Source: Apostichopus japonicus (lineage: Eukaryota > Echinodermata > Holothuroidea > Aspidochirotida > Stichopodidae). From it: DNA of 64,000 bases. Location of the stretch: positions 17,558,001-17,622,000 of the forward strand of contig NC_092580.1 of the NCBI RefSeq assembly GCF_037975245.1, written 5' to 3'. How positions within the stretch are numbered: position 1 is the stretch's first letter; every line of letters starts with the position of its first letter. The notes beneath the pieces were generated by a model that saw only the letters and a list, made by a program, of their open reading frames with translations, did not search any database and had not been told where the DNA came from. Of the stretch, positions 20,641-32,200 are shown in pieces. Both the position numbers and the translations under genes were made by a program.

Positions 20641-23600
20641 TTTGATTGATTGCCGGTTGATTTGTTTCCCTGTGTGTTTTGTTGTTTTTGTTTGCTTCCT
20701 GTTTGTCTTGTGGATTGCTTGCTTGTGTTCTGGTTTGTATGCATGTTCTTTGTTTTGTCTGTTACGTGTATATGGTTGGTTCGATTAATTGCTGATTTGC
20801 TTGTATGCTTGCTAGTTGTTAGAGTGACTTTCTTGCTGATTTGTTTGCTTGCTTGCTGTTTTTTTTTCTGGTGGGTTTGCTCGGATCCTCGACTGTTTGC
20901 TTGTTTGTCGGTTGCTTTATTTACTCGTAGTTTGTTCGCTCGCTCGCTCATTGATTTGTTTGTTTTTCTTGTGGGCTCCCCACGGTTCCTTGATGGTTTG
21001 CTCGTTTGTCGGTTTGTGTGTGTGTTTGCTCTCTTGTTTCCCTCTTGATTGCTGGTTGATTTGTTTCCCAGAGTGTTTGGTTGTGTTTTTGTGTGTTGTT
21101 TTTTTTTTTGCTTGCTTGTATTGTGGTTGTTTGCTTGTTCTTTGTTTTGTCTGTTTCTTGTATATGGTTGGTTTGATTGACTGTTGTTTTGTTTGCTTGC
21201 TTGCTGGTTGATTTGTTTCTTGTGGGTTTGTTTGATGGATTGCTGTTGGTCTTGTGGATTGCTTGCTTGGATGTGCGTTTGTTTGCTTGTTATTCGTTTT
21301 GTTTGTTTCTTTGTGGATCGTCATTTGCTTTCTTGCTGGTTTGTTTGTTTGCTCGCTTGTTGCTTATTTGAATTCTCGTTTGTTTAATTTCGATCTTGCT
21401 GGTATGTTCGCTTGCTTGCTGGCTTACTTCTATTTCTTGTAAGCTTGCTCGATAGCTTGTTTTTTTCTCTTTTGTAGATTTGCTTGTATGCTTGCTGGTT
21501 TTTAGAGTGATTCCTTGCTAATTTGTTTGCTTGCTTGCTGTTACTTTTTCTCGTGGGTTTGCGGGATCCTGGACTGTTTGCTTGTTTGTCGGTTGCTTTA
21601 TTTACTCGGTTGTTTGCTCGCTCGCTGATTTGATTGTTTTTCTTGTGGGCTCCCCACTGTTCCTTGATGGTTGCTCGTTTGTGTGTTTTTGTGTGTGTTT
21701 GCTCTCTTGTTTCCCCTTGATTGCTGGTTGATTTGTTTCCCTGTGTGTTTGGTTGTTTTTTGTGTTTTTTTTTTTGCTTGCTTGTCTTGTGGATTGCATG
21801 CTTGTATTGTGGTTGTTTGCATATTCTTTGTTTTGTCTGTTTCTTGTTTATGGTTGGTTTGATTGACTGTTGTTTTGTTCGCTTACTTGCTTGTGGATTT
21901 GTTTCTTGTTGGTTTGTTTGATGGATTGCTGTTTGTCTTTTGGATTGCTTGCTTGGATGTGCGTTTGTTTGCTTGTTCTTTGTTTTGTTTGTTTCTTTGT
22001 GGATCGCCATTTGCTTTTTTGCTGGTTTGTTTGCTCGCTTGTTGCTTATCTGAATTCTCGTTTGTTGAATTTCGATCTTGCTGGTATGTTCGCTTGCTTG
22101 CTGGCTTACTTCTATTTCTTGTAAGCTTGCTCGATAGCTTTTTTTTCTCTCTTGTAGATTTGCTTGTATGCTTGCTGGTTTTTAGAGTGATTCCTTGCTG
22201 ATTTGTTTGCTTGCTTGCTGTTATTTTTTTCTGGTGGGTTTGCTCGGATCCTGGAGTGTTTGCTTGTTTGTCGGTTGCTCGCTCGCTGATTTGTTTGTTT
22301 TTCTTGTGGGCTCCCCACTGTTCCTTGATGGCTGATTCGTTTGTCAGTTATTGTGTGTGGTTGTTCTCTTGTTTCCCCCTTGATTGCTGGTTGATTTGTT
22401 TCCCTGTGTGTTTGGGTGTTTTTTTTTTTTACTTGCTTGTCTTGTGGATTGCGTCTTGTGGATTGCGTGCTTGTATTGGGGTTGTTTGCATATTCTTTGT
22501 TTTGTCTGTTTCTTGTATATGGTTGGTTTGATTGACTGTTGTTTTGTTCGCTTGCTTGCTGGTTGATTTGTTTCATGTGGGTTTGTTTGATGGATTGCTG
22601 TTGGTCTTGTGGATTGCTTGCTTGGATGTGTGTTTGTTTGCTTGTTCTTCGTTTTGTTTTTCTTTGTGGATTGTTCATTTGCTTTCTTGCTGATTTGTTT
22701 GCTTGCTTGTTGCTTATCTGAATTCTCGCTTGTTTGTTTAATTTCGATCTTGCTTGTATGTTTGCTTGCTTGCTGGCTTACTTCTATTTTTTTGTAAGCT
22801 TGCTCGATAGCTTTTTTTTCTCTCTCGTAGATTTGCTTGTATGCTTGCTGGTTTTTAGAGTGATTCCTTGCTGATTTGTTTGCTTGCTTGCTTTTTTTTT
22901 TTTCTCGTGGGTTTGCTCGGATCCTCGACTGTTTGCTTGTTTGTCGGTTGCTCGCTCGCTGATTTGTTTGTTTTTCTTGTGGGCTCCCCACTGTTCCTTG
23001 ATGGCTGATTCGTTTGTCAGTTATTGTGTGTGGTTGTTCTCTTGTTTCCCCCTTGATTGCTGGTTGATTTGTTTCCCTGTGTGTTTGGGTGTTTTTTTTT
23101 TTACTTGCTTGTCTTGTGGATTGCGTCTTGTGGATTGCGTGCTTGTATTGGGGTTGTTTGCATATTCTTTGTTTTGTCTGTTTCTTGTATATGGTTGGTT
23201 TGATTTACTGTTGTTTTGTTCGCTTGCTTGCTGGTTGATTTGTTTCTTGTGGGTTTGTTTGATGGATTGCTGTTGGTCTTGTGGATTGCTTGCTTGGATG
23301 TGCGTTTGTTTGCTTGTTATTCGTTTTGTTTGTTTCTTTGTGGATCGTCATTTGCTTTCTTGCTGGTTTGTTTGTTTGCTCGCTTGTTGCTTATTTGAAT
23401 TCTCGTTTGTTTAATTTCGATCTTGCTGGTATGTTCGCTTGCTTGCTGGCTTACTTCTATTTCTTGTAAGCTTGCTCGATAGCTTGTTTTTTTCTCTTTT
23501 GTAGATTTGCTTGTATGCTTGCTGGTTTTTAGAGTGATTCCTTGCTAATTTGTTTGCTTGCTTGCTGTTACTTTTTCTCGTGGGTTTGCAGGATCCTGGA

Positions 23601-26398
23601 CTGTTTGCTTGTTTGTCGGTTGCTTTATTTACTCGGTTGTTTGCTCGCTCGCTGATTTGATTGTTTTTCTTGTGGGCTCCCCACTGTTCCTTGATGGTTG
23701 CTCGTTTGTGTGTTTTTGTGTGTGTTTGCTCTCTTGTTTCCCCTTGATTGCTGGTTGATTTGTTTCCCTGTGTGTTTGGTTGTTTTTTGTGTTTTTTTTT
23801 TTGCTTGCTTGTCTTGTGGATTGCGTGCTTGTATTGTGGTTGTTTGCATATTCTTTGTTTTGTCTGTTTCTTGTTTATGGTTGGTTTGATTGACTGTTGT
23901 TTTGTTCGCTTACTTGCTTGTGGATTTGTTTCTTGTTGGTTTGTTTGATGGATTGCTGTTTGTCTTTTGGATTGCTTGCTTGGATGTGCGTTTGTTTGCT
24001 TGTTCTTTGTTTTGTTTGTTTCTTTGTGGATCGCCATTTGCTTTTTTGCTGGTTTGTTTGCTCGCTTGTTGCTTATCTGAATTCTCGTTTGTTGAATTTC
24101 GATCTTGCTGGTATGTTCGCTTGCTTGCTGGCTTACTTCTATTTCTTGTAAGCTTGCTCGATAGCTTTTTTTTCTCTCTTGTAGATTTGCTTGTATGCTT
24201 GCTGGTTTTTAGAGTGATTCCTTGCTGATTTGTTTGCTTGCTTGCTGTTATTTTTTTCTGGTGGGTTTGCTCGGATCCTTGAGTGTTTGCTTGTTTGTCG
24301 GTTGCTCGCTCGCTGATTTGTTTGTTTTTCTTGTGGGCTCCCCACTGTTCCTTGATGGCTGATTCGTTTGTCAGTTATTGTGTGTGGTTGTTCTCTTGTT
24401 TCCCCCTTGATTGCTGGTTGATTTGTTTCCCTGTGTGTTTGGGTGTTTTTTTTTTTTACTTGCTTGTCTTGTGGATTGCGTCTTGTGGATTGCGTGCTTG
24501 TATTGGGGTTGTTTGCATATTCTTTGTTTTGTCTGTTTCTTGTATATGGTTGGTTTGATTGACTGTTGTTTTGTTCGCTTGCTTGCTGGTTGATTTGTTT
24601 CATGTGGGTTTGTTTGATGGATTGCTGTTGGTCTTGTGGATTGCTTGCTTGGATGTGTGTTTGTTTGCTTGTTCTTCGTTTTGTTTTTCTTTGTGGATTG
24701 TTCATTTGCTTTCTTGCTGATTTGTTTGCTTGCTTGTTGCTTATCTGAATTCTCGCTTGTTTGTTTAATTTCGATCTTGCTTGTATGTTTGCTTGCTTGC
24801 TGGCTTACTTCTATTTCTTGTAAGCTTGCTCGATAGCTTTTTTTTCTCTCTCGTAGATTTGCTTGTATGCTTGCTGGTTTTTAGAGTGATTCCTTGCTGA
24901 TTTGTTTGCTTGCTTGCTTTTTTTTTTTTCTCGTGGGTTTGCTCGGATTCTCGACTGTTTGCTTGTTTGTCGGTTGCTCGCTCGCTGATTTGTTTGTTTT
25001 TCTTGTGGGCTCCCCACTGTTCCTTGATGGCTGATTCGTTTGTCAGTTATTGTGTGTGGTTGTTCTCTTGTTTCCCCCTTGATTGCTGGTTGATTTGTTT
25101 CCCTGTGTGTTTGGGTGTTTTTTTTTTTACTTGCTTGTCTTGTGGATTGCGTCTTGTGGATTGCGTGCTTGTATTGGGGTTGTTTGCATATTCTTTGTTT
25201 TGTCTGTTTCTTGTATATGGTTGGTTTGATTTACTGTTGTTTTGTTCGCTTGCTTGCTGGTTGATTTGTTTCTTGTGGGTTTGTTTGATGGATTGCTGTT
25301 GGTCTTGTGGATTGCTTGCTTGGATGTGCGTTTGTTTGCTTGTTATTCGTTTTGTTTGTTTCTTTGTGGATCGTCATTTGCTTTCTTGCTGGTTTGTTTG
25401 TTTGCTCGCTTGTTGCTTATTTGAATTCTCGTTTGTTTAATTTCGATCTTGCTGGTATGTTCGCTTGCTTGCTGGCTTCTATTTCTTGTAAGCTTGCTCG
25501 ATAGCTTGTTTGTTTCTCTTTTGTAGATTTGCTTGTATGCTTGCTGGTTTTTAGAGTGATTCCTTGCTGATTTGTTTGTTTGCTTGCTTGTTGCTTATTT
25601 GAATTCTCGTTTGTTTAATTTCGATCTTGCTGGTGTGTTTGCTTGCTTGCTTCTATTTCTTGTAAGCTTGCTCGATAGCTTGTTTTTTTTTCTCGTAGAT
25701 TTGCTTGCTGGTTTTTAGAGTGGTTTCTTGCTGATTTGTTTGCTTGCTGTTTTTTTTTTCTCGTGGGTTTGCTCGGATCCTGGACTGTTTGCTTGTTTGT
25801 CGGTTGCTTTATTTACTCGGTGGTTTGCTCGCTCGCTGATTTGTTTGTTTTTCTTGTGGACTCCCCACGGTTCCTTGATGGTTGCTCATTTGTGTGTTTT
25901 TGTGTGTGGTTGCTCTCTTGTTTCCCCATTGATTGCTGGTTGATTTGTTTCCCTGCGTGTGTGTTTGTTTTTCGCTTGCTTCCTGTTTGTCTTGTGGATT
26001 GCGTGCTTGTATTGTGGTTGTTTGCATATTCATTGTTTTGTCTGTTTCTTGTATGGTTGGTTTGGTTGACTGTTGTTTTGTTCGCTTGCTTGCTGGTTGA
26101 TTTGTTTCTTGTGGGTTTGTTTGATGGATTGCTGTTTGTCTTGTGGATTGCTTGCTTGGATGTGCGTTTGTTTGCTTGTTCTTCGTTTTGTTTGTTAACT
26201 TTGTGGATTGTTCATTTGCTTTCTTGCTGGTTTGTTTGTTTGCTTGCTTGTTGCGTATTTGAATTCTCGCTTGTTTGTTTAATTTCGATCTTGCTGGTAT
26301 GTTTGCTTGCTTGCTGGCTTCTATTTCTTGTAAGCTTGCTCGATAGCTTGGTTTTTTTCTCTCTCGTAGATTTGCTTGTATGCTTGCTGGTTTTTGGT
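20641..26398. repeat. T+G-rich hierarchical satellite, block 1
   Basis: Almost all bases on the plus strand are T or G with some C, built from TTTG/CTTG words. The GGATCC-region landmark recurs at 20883, 21565, 22247, 22919, 23591, 24274, 24946 and 25774, so units are 672-683 bp and one is 828. Each unit carries GGATCC, GAATTC, AAGCTTGCTCGATAGC and GGGCTCCCCAC. A three-unit block repeats with a 2,027-bp shift (about 21.4-23.4 kb against 23.4-25.4 kb) with very few differences. The T/G-rich strand seldom contains A and its complement seldom contains T, so stop codons are rare on both strands and the apparent proteins are artefacts. Confidence 0.96.
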
Positions 26399-26438
26399 TC
26401 CTTGCTGAAAGCAAAGGAACCTATGTATTCAGGTTGGC

Positions 26439-26460
26439 GTGTGTGTGTGTGTGTGTGTGG

Positions 26461-26498
<38 letters not shown>
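26439..26498. repeat. (GT)n microsatellite
   Basis: GTGTGTGTGTGTGTGT runs with a GGGTGTATG interruption, just inside the left edge of the block that interrupts the satellite. Confidence 0.95.
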
Positions 26499-28766
26499 CG
26501 CTTAAGCTTGTATGCACGATAACTCAACAAGGGATTGACTGATCATGATCAAACTTGGTGGGTGGGTGGCCCATAGTGAGTAGATGAACCCTATTGTTTT
26601 TGGTGCCCACAAAGGTCACCAAAGGTCAGTTATGGTCCAAAAACCCAAAATACTAAAACTGCAATAACTCCCAGTGCCAATGTGCGACAAGGTTGATATT
26701 TTGGGACAAGTTGTGAACTGGTTAGGGCAATATTTTGAAACTTAACGGTCATGTGATCTGAGGTCACCAAAGGTCAATTAATGTTAAAAAACTAGTATTT
26801 TTGCGATAACTTGAGAACGAATTGTCCGTTAGGGTTGGGAGTTGCTTCAGTGTAATCCAATTGTCGACCCACATCTGGGTGACCCTTGACCTCAATTTGA
26901 CCTCTGGTGACCTTTTCATGTTTTGGGGATTTTTACAGTTTCGATGCTATTTTCAGATGTCAAAGGTACCTTCCGATCATAAATATCGATAGGTTGACCC
27001 CCGTGTGACCTTTGTGTGCGAACTCATATGGGGTCAAAGTTTTCGGTCAGAGTTAGGATGGCTGTACAGACTTATCGTGTTGATTTTTGGAATCAGCAGA
27101 TCAAACTACATTTGAAACCAAGGTCAAAAGGTCAAAGGTCACATTAGAAAAAATGTGCTTAGTTTGGGAGAAAACGGGCGAAAAAGAAAATGTTTGGTTT
27201 TGATGCTAGATTTGGATATCAAAGGTACCTTCCGATCAAAAATGTCAATGGGTTGACACCCGGGTGACCTTTGTGTGTAAAGTTATACAAGGTCAAAGTT
27301 AATTTTCAGACATTTAATGCAATAACTCCCAGGGCCAAGGTGTAACAAGGTTGATATTTTGGGACAAGTTGCAAATGGTATAGAGGAATATTTTCAAACT
27401 TAACGGTCATGTGATCCGAGGTCATCAAAGGTCAATTAATGTTAAAAAACTAGTATTTTCGGTGAGAAAATGGGCAAAGAAAAAAATGTTTGAATTCTTA
27501 CAGTTTTGATGCTATATTCACGTCTCAACAATCAAAAATGTCAATAGGTTTACCCCAGGTGACCTTTGTGTGTGAAGTTATATGAGGTCAAAGTAAATTT
27601 TCAGACATTTAGTGCAATAATTCCCAGTTCCAAGGTGTGACACGGTTGATATTTCGGGACAAGTTGCAAATGGTATAGGGGAATATTTTCAAATTTAACG
27701 GTCATGTGATCCGAGGTCACCAAAGGTCAATTAATGATAAAAAACTAGTATTTTTGCGATAACTTGAGAATGAATTGTCCGTTAGGGTTGGGAGTTGCTT
27801 CAATTTAATCCAATTGTCGACCCGCATCTGGGTGACCCTTGACCTCAATTTGACCTCTGGTGACCTTTTCATGTTTTGGGGATTTTTACAGTTTCGATGC
27901 TATTTTCAGATGTCAAAGGTACCTTCTGATCATAAATGTCAATGGGTTGACCCCCGTGTGACCTTCGTGTGCGGAGTTATACGAGGTCAAAGTTAATTTT
28001 CAGACATTTAATGCAATAACTCTCAGTTCCAAGGTGTGACACAGTTGATATTTTGGGACAAGTTGCAAATGGTATAGGGGAATATTCTCAAACTTAACGG
28101 TCATGTGATCCGAGGTCACCAAAGGTCAATTAATGATAAAAAACTAGTATTTTTGCGATAACTTGAGAACGAATTGTCCGTTAGGGTTGGGAGTTGCTTC
28201 AATTTAATCCAATTGTCGACCCGCATCTGGGTGACCCTTGACCTCAATTTGACCTCTGGTGACCTTTTCATGTTTTGGGGATTTTTCAGTTTCGATGCTA
28301 TTTTCAGATGTCAAAGGTACCTTCTGATCATAAATGTCAATGGGTTGACCCCCGTGTGACCTTCCTGTGCGGAGTTATACGAGGTCAAAGTTAATTTTCA
28401 GACATTTAATGCAATAACTCTCAGTTCCAAGGTGTGACACGGTTGATATTTTGGGACAAGTTGCAAATGGTATAGGGGAATATTTTCAAACTTAACGGTC
28501 ATGTGATCCGAGGTCACCAAAAATGTCAAAGGTACCTTCTGATCATAAATGTCAATAGGTTGACCCCGTGTGACCTTCGTGTGCGAAGTTATACGAGGTC
28601 AAAGTTAAAAAATATTAATGAGGTCACGGGTCAAACGTGAAAAACTCCCAAGTTGCAATAACTTGGCTACTATTTATTGGAATTTCGTCAAACTTGGTAT
28701 GATGATATTGGTAGATAGTCTCCACACACTGATGTGTGTTGCAATTGATATCATGTATGTTTATAA

Positions 28767-28782
28767 GGGGGGGGGGGGGGGG
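28767..28782. repeat. Poly-G tract
   Basis: A run of about 16 G between TATAAG and CCTAGC inside the GGTCA-rich block. Confidence 0.85.
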
Positions 28783-29200
28783 CCTAGCATTATTTCGTTA
28801 TGAAAAGTTTGTATGCACAATAACTCAACAAGGGAATGACCAATCATTACCATACTTGGTGAGTGGGTGGCCAATAGTAAGTAGATTAAACCTGTTGATT
28901 TTGGTGGTCATATCATGAATATTAATGAGGTCATGGGGTCAAACGTGAAATACTCCAAATTGCAATTACTTGGCTACTATTACTAATGGGAATTTCGTCA
29001 AACTTGGTATGATGATAATGGTAGATAGTCTTCACACACTGATGTGTGTTGCAATTGATATCAGGGCTTAGCATTACTTTGGCAACAAAAGTTTGTGAGC
29101 ATAAATTACTGTTGTTGTATTAGGGCTTTGTTAGAAATTTCCCTATGAATGGAACTAATGAACAGCAGCAAGGAACCATGAAATGTTTTCATTCTGGTTA

Positions 29201-32200
29201 GAGTGATTCCTTGCTGATTTGTTTGTTTGCTTGCTTGTTGCTTATTTGAATTCTCGTTTGTTTAATTTTGATCTTGCTGGTGTGTTTGCTTGCTTGCTTC
29301 TATTTCTTGTAAGCTTGCTCGATAGCTTGTTTTTTTTTCTCGTAGATTTGCTTGTATGCTTGCTGGTTTTTAGAGTGATTCCTTGCTGATTTGTTTGCTT
29401 GCTTGCTGTTTTTTTTTCTCGTTGGTTTGCTCGGATCCTGGACTGTTTGCTTGTTTGTCGGTTGCTTTATTTACTCGGTGGTTTGCTCGCTCGCTGATTT
29501 GTTTGTTTTTCTTGTGGGCTCCCCACGGTTCCTTGATGGTTGATCGTTTGTCGGTTTTTGTGTGTGGTTGCTTTCTTGTTTTCCCCATTGATTGCTGGTT
29601 GATTTGTTTCCCTGCGTGTTTTTGTTTTTCGCTTGCTTCCTGTTTGTCTTGTGGATTGCGTGCTTGTATTGTGGTTGTTTGCATATTCTTTGTTTTGTCT
29701 GTTTCTTGTATGGTTGGTTTGATTGACTGTTGTTTTGTTTGCTTGCTTGCTGGTTGATATGTTTCTTGTGGGTTTGTTTGATGGATTGCTGTTTGTCTTG
29801 TGGATTGCTTGCTTGGATGTGTTTGTTTGCTTGTTATTCGTTTTGTTTGTTTCTTTGTGGATCGTCATTTGCTTTCTTGCTGGTTTGTTTGTTTGCTCGC
29901 TTGTTGCTTATTTGAATTCTCGTTTGTTTAATTTCGATCTTGCTGGTATGTTCGCTTGCTTGCTGGCTTCTATTTCTTGTAAGCTTGCTCGATAGCTTGT
30001 TTGTTTCTCTTTTGTAGATTTGCTTGTATGCTTGCTGGTTTTTAGAGTGATTCCTTGCTGATTTGTTTGTTTGCTTGCTTGTTGCTTATTTGAATTCTCG
30101 TTTGTTTAATTTCGATCTTGCTGGTGTGTTTGCTTGCTTGCTTCTATTTCTTGTAAGCTTGCTCGATAGCTTGTTTTTTTTTCTCGTAGATTTGCTTGCT
30201 GGTTTTTAGAGTGGTTCCTTGCTGATTTGTTTGCTTGCTGTTTTTTTTTTCTCGTGGGTTTGCTCGGATCCTGGACTGTTTGCTTGTTTGTCGGTTGCTT
30301 TATTTACTCGGTGGTTTGCTCGCTCGCTGATTTGTTTGTTTTTCTTGTGGACTCCCCACGGTTCCTTGATGGTTGCTCATTTGTGTGTTTTTGTGTGTGG
30401 TTGCTCTCTTGTTTCCCCATTGATTGCTGGTTGATTTGTTTCCCTGCGTGTGTGTTTGTTTTTCGCTTGCTTCCTGTTTGTCTTGTGGATTGCGTGCTTG
30501 TATTGTGGTTGTTTGCATATTCATTGTTTTGTCTGTTTCTTGTATGGTTGGTTTGGTTGACTGTTGTTTTGTTCGCTTGCTTGCTGGTTGATTTGTTTCT
30601 TGTGGGTTTGTTTGATGGATTGCTGTTTGTCTTGTGGATTGCTTGCTTGGATGTGCGTTTGTTTGCTTGTTCTTCGTTTTGTTTGTTAACTTTGTGGATT
30701 GTTCATTTGCTTTCTTGCTGGTTTGTTTGTTTGCTTGCTTGTTGCGTATTTGAATTCTCGCTTGTTTGTTTAATTTCGATCTTGCTGGTATGTTTGCTTG
30801 CTTGCTGGCTTCTATTTCTTGTAAGCTTGCTCGATAGCTTGGTTTTTTTCTCTCTCGTAGATTTGCTTGTATGCTTGCTGGTTTTTAGAGTGATTCCTTG
30901 CTGATTTGTTTGTTTGCTTGCTTGTTGCTTATTTGAATTCTCGTTTGTTTAATTTTGATCTTGCTGGTGTGTTTGCTTGCTTGCTTCTATTTCTTGTAAG
31001 CTTGCTCGATAGCTTGTTTTTTTTTCTCGTAGATTTGCTTGTATGCTTGCTGGTTTTTAGAGTGATTCCTTGCTGATTTGTTTGCTTGCTTGCTGTTTTT
31101 TTTTCTCGTTGGTTTGCTCGGATCCTGGACTGTTTGCTTGTTTGTCGGTTGCTTTATTTACTCGGTGGTTTGCTCGCTCGCTGATTTGTTTGTTTTTCTT
31201 GTGGGCTCCCCACGGTTCCTTGATGGTTGATCGTTTGTCGGTTTTTGTGTGTGGTTGCTTTCTTGTTTTCCCCATTGATTGCTGGTTGATTTGTTTCCCT
31301 GCGTGTGTTTTTGTTTTTCGCTTGCTTCCTGTTTGTCTTGTGGATTGCGTGCTTGTATTGTGGTTGTTTGCATATTCTTTGTTTTGTCTGTTTCTTGTAT
31401 GGTTGGTTTGATTGACTGTTGTTTTGTTTGCTTGCTTGCTGGTTGATATGTTTCTTGTGGGTTTGTTTGATGGATTGCTGTTTGTCTTGTGGATTGCTTG
31501 CTTGGATGTGTTTGTTTGCTTGTTATTCGTTTTGTTTGTTTCTTTGTGGATCGTCATTTGCTTTCTTGCTGGTTTGTTTGTTTGCTCGCTTGTTGCTTAT
31601 TTGAATTCTCGTTTGTTTAATTTCGATCTTGCTGGTATGTTCGCTTGCTTGCTGGCTTCTATTTCTTGTAAGCTTGCTCGATAGCTTGTTTGTTTCTCTT
31701 TTGTAGATTTGCTTGTATGCTTGCTGGTTTTTAGAGTGATTCCTTGCTGATTTGTTTGTTTGCTTGCTTGTTGCTTATTTGAATTCTCGTTTAATTTCGA
31801 TCTTGCTGGTGTGTTTGCTTGCTTGCTTCTATTTCTTGTAAGCTTGCTCGATAGCTTGTTTTTTTTTCTCGTAGATTTGCTTGTATGCTTGCTGGTTTTT
31901 AGAGTGATTCCTTGCTGATTTGTTTGCTTGCTTGCTGTTTTTTTTTCTCGTTGGTTTGCTCGGATCCTGGACTGTTTGCTTGTTTGTCGGTTGCTTTATT
32001 TACTCGGTGGTTTGCTCGCTCGCTGATTTGTTTGTTTTTCTTGTGGGCTCCCCACGGTTCCTTGATGGTTGATCGTTTGTCGGTTTTTGTGTGTGGTTGC
32101 TTTCTTGTTTTCCCCATTGATTGCTGGTTGATTTGTTTCCCTGCGTGTGTTTTTGTTTTTCGCTTGCTTCCTGTTTGTCTTGTGGATTGCGTGCTTGTAT

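Larger units (their letters stand above)
26399..29200. repeat. GGTCA-rich repeat block with 399-bp tandem unit, interrupting the satellite
   Basis: Composition changes sharply. It opens with a hairpin (GGTTCCTTGC / GCAAAGGAACC) and a GT microsatellite, then sequence rich in GGTCACCAAAGGTCA and TGTGACCTT. GGGTTGGGAGTTGCTTCA.. recurs at about 27788 and 28187, exactly 399 bp apart, with an older copy near 26825. Phrases such as AACTCAACAAGGGA.TGAC.. recur at about 26520 and 28820. It closes with CAGCAAGGAACC near 29170, the inverse of the opening arm. No protein is recognisable. Confidence 0.85.

Noticed and set aside
21384-22991. 188-215-codon minus-strand frames rich in Lys, Gln, Asn, Thr and Ser
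   Set aside because: Complement of the same satellite. The C+A-rich strand seldom contains T, so stops are rare. Low-complexity translation without conserved residues.
25736-26542. 268-codon plus-strand open frame rich in Cys, Leu, Phe and Val (and a similar 225-codon one at 30227)
   Set aside because: It lies wholly in T+G-rich satellite. Lack of A on this strand removes stop codons, the same frames recur in every unit, several frames are open at once, and no domain is visible. Not a membrane protein.
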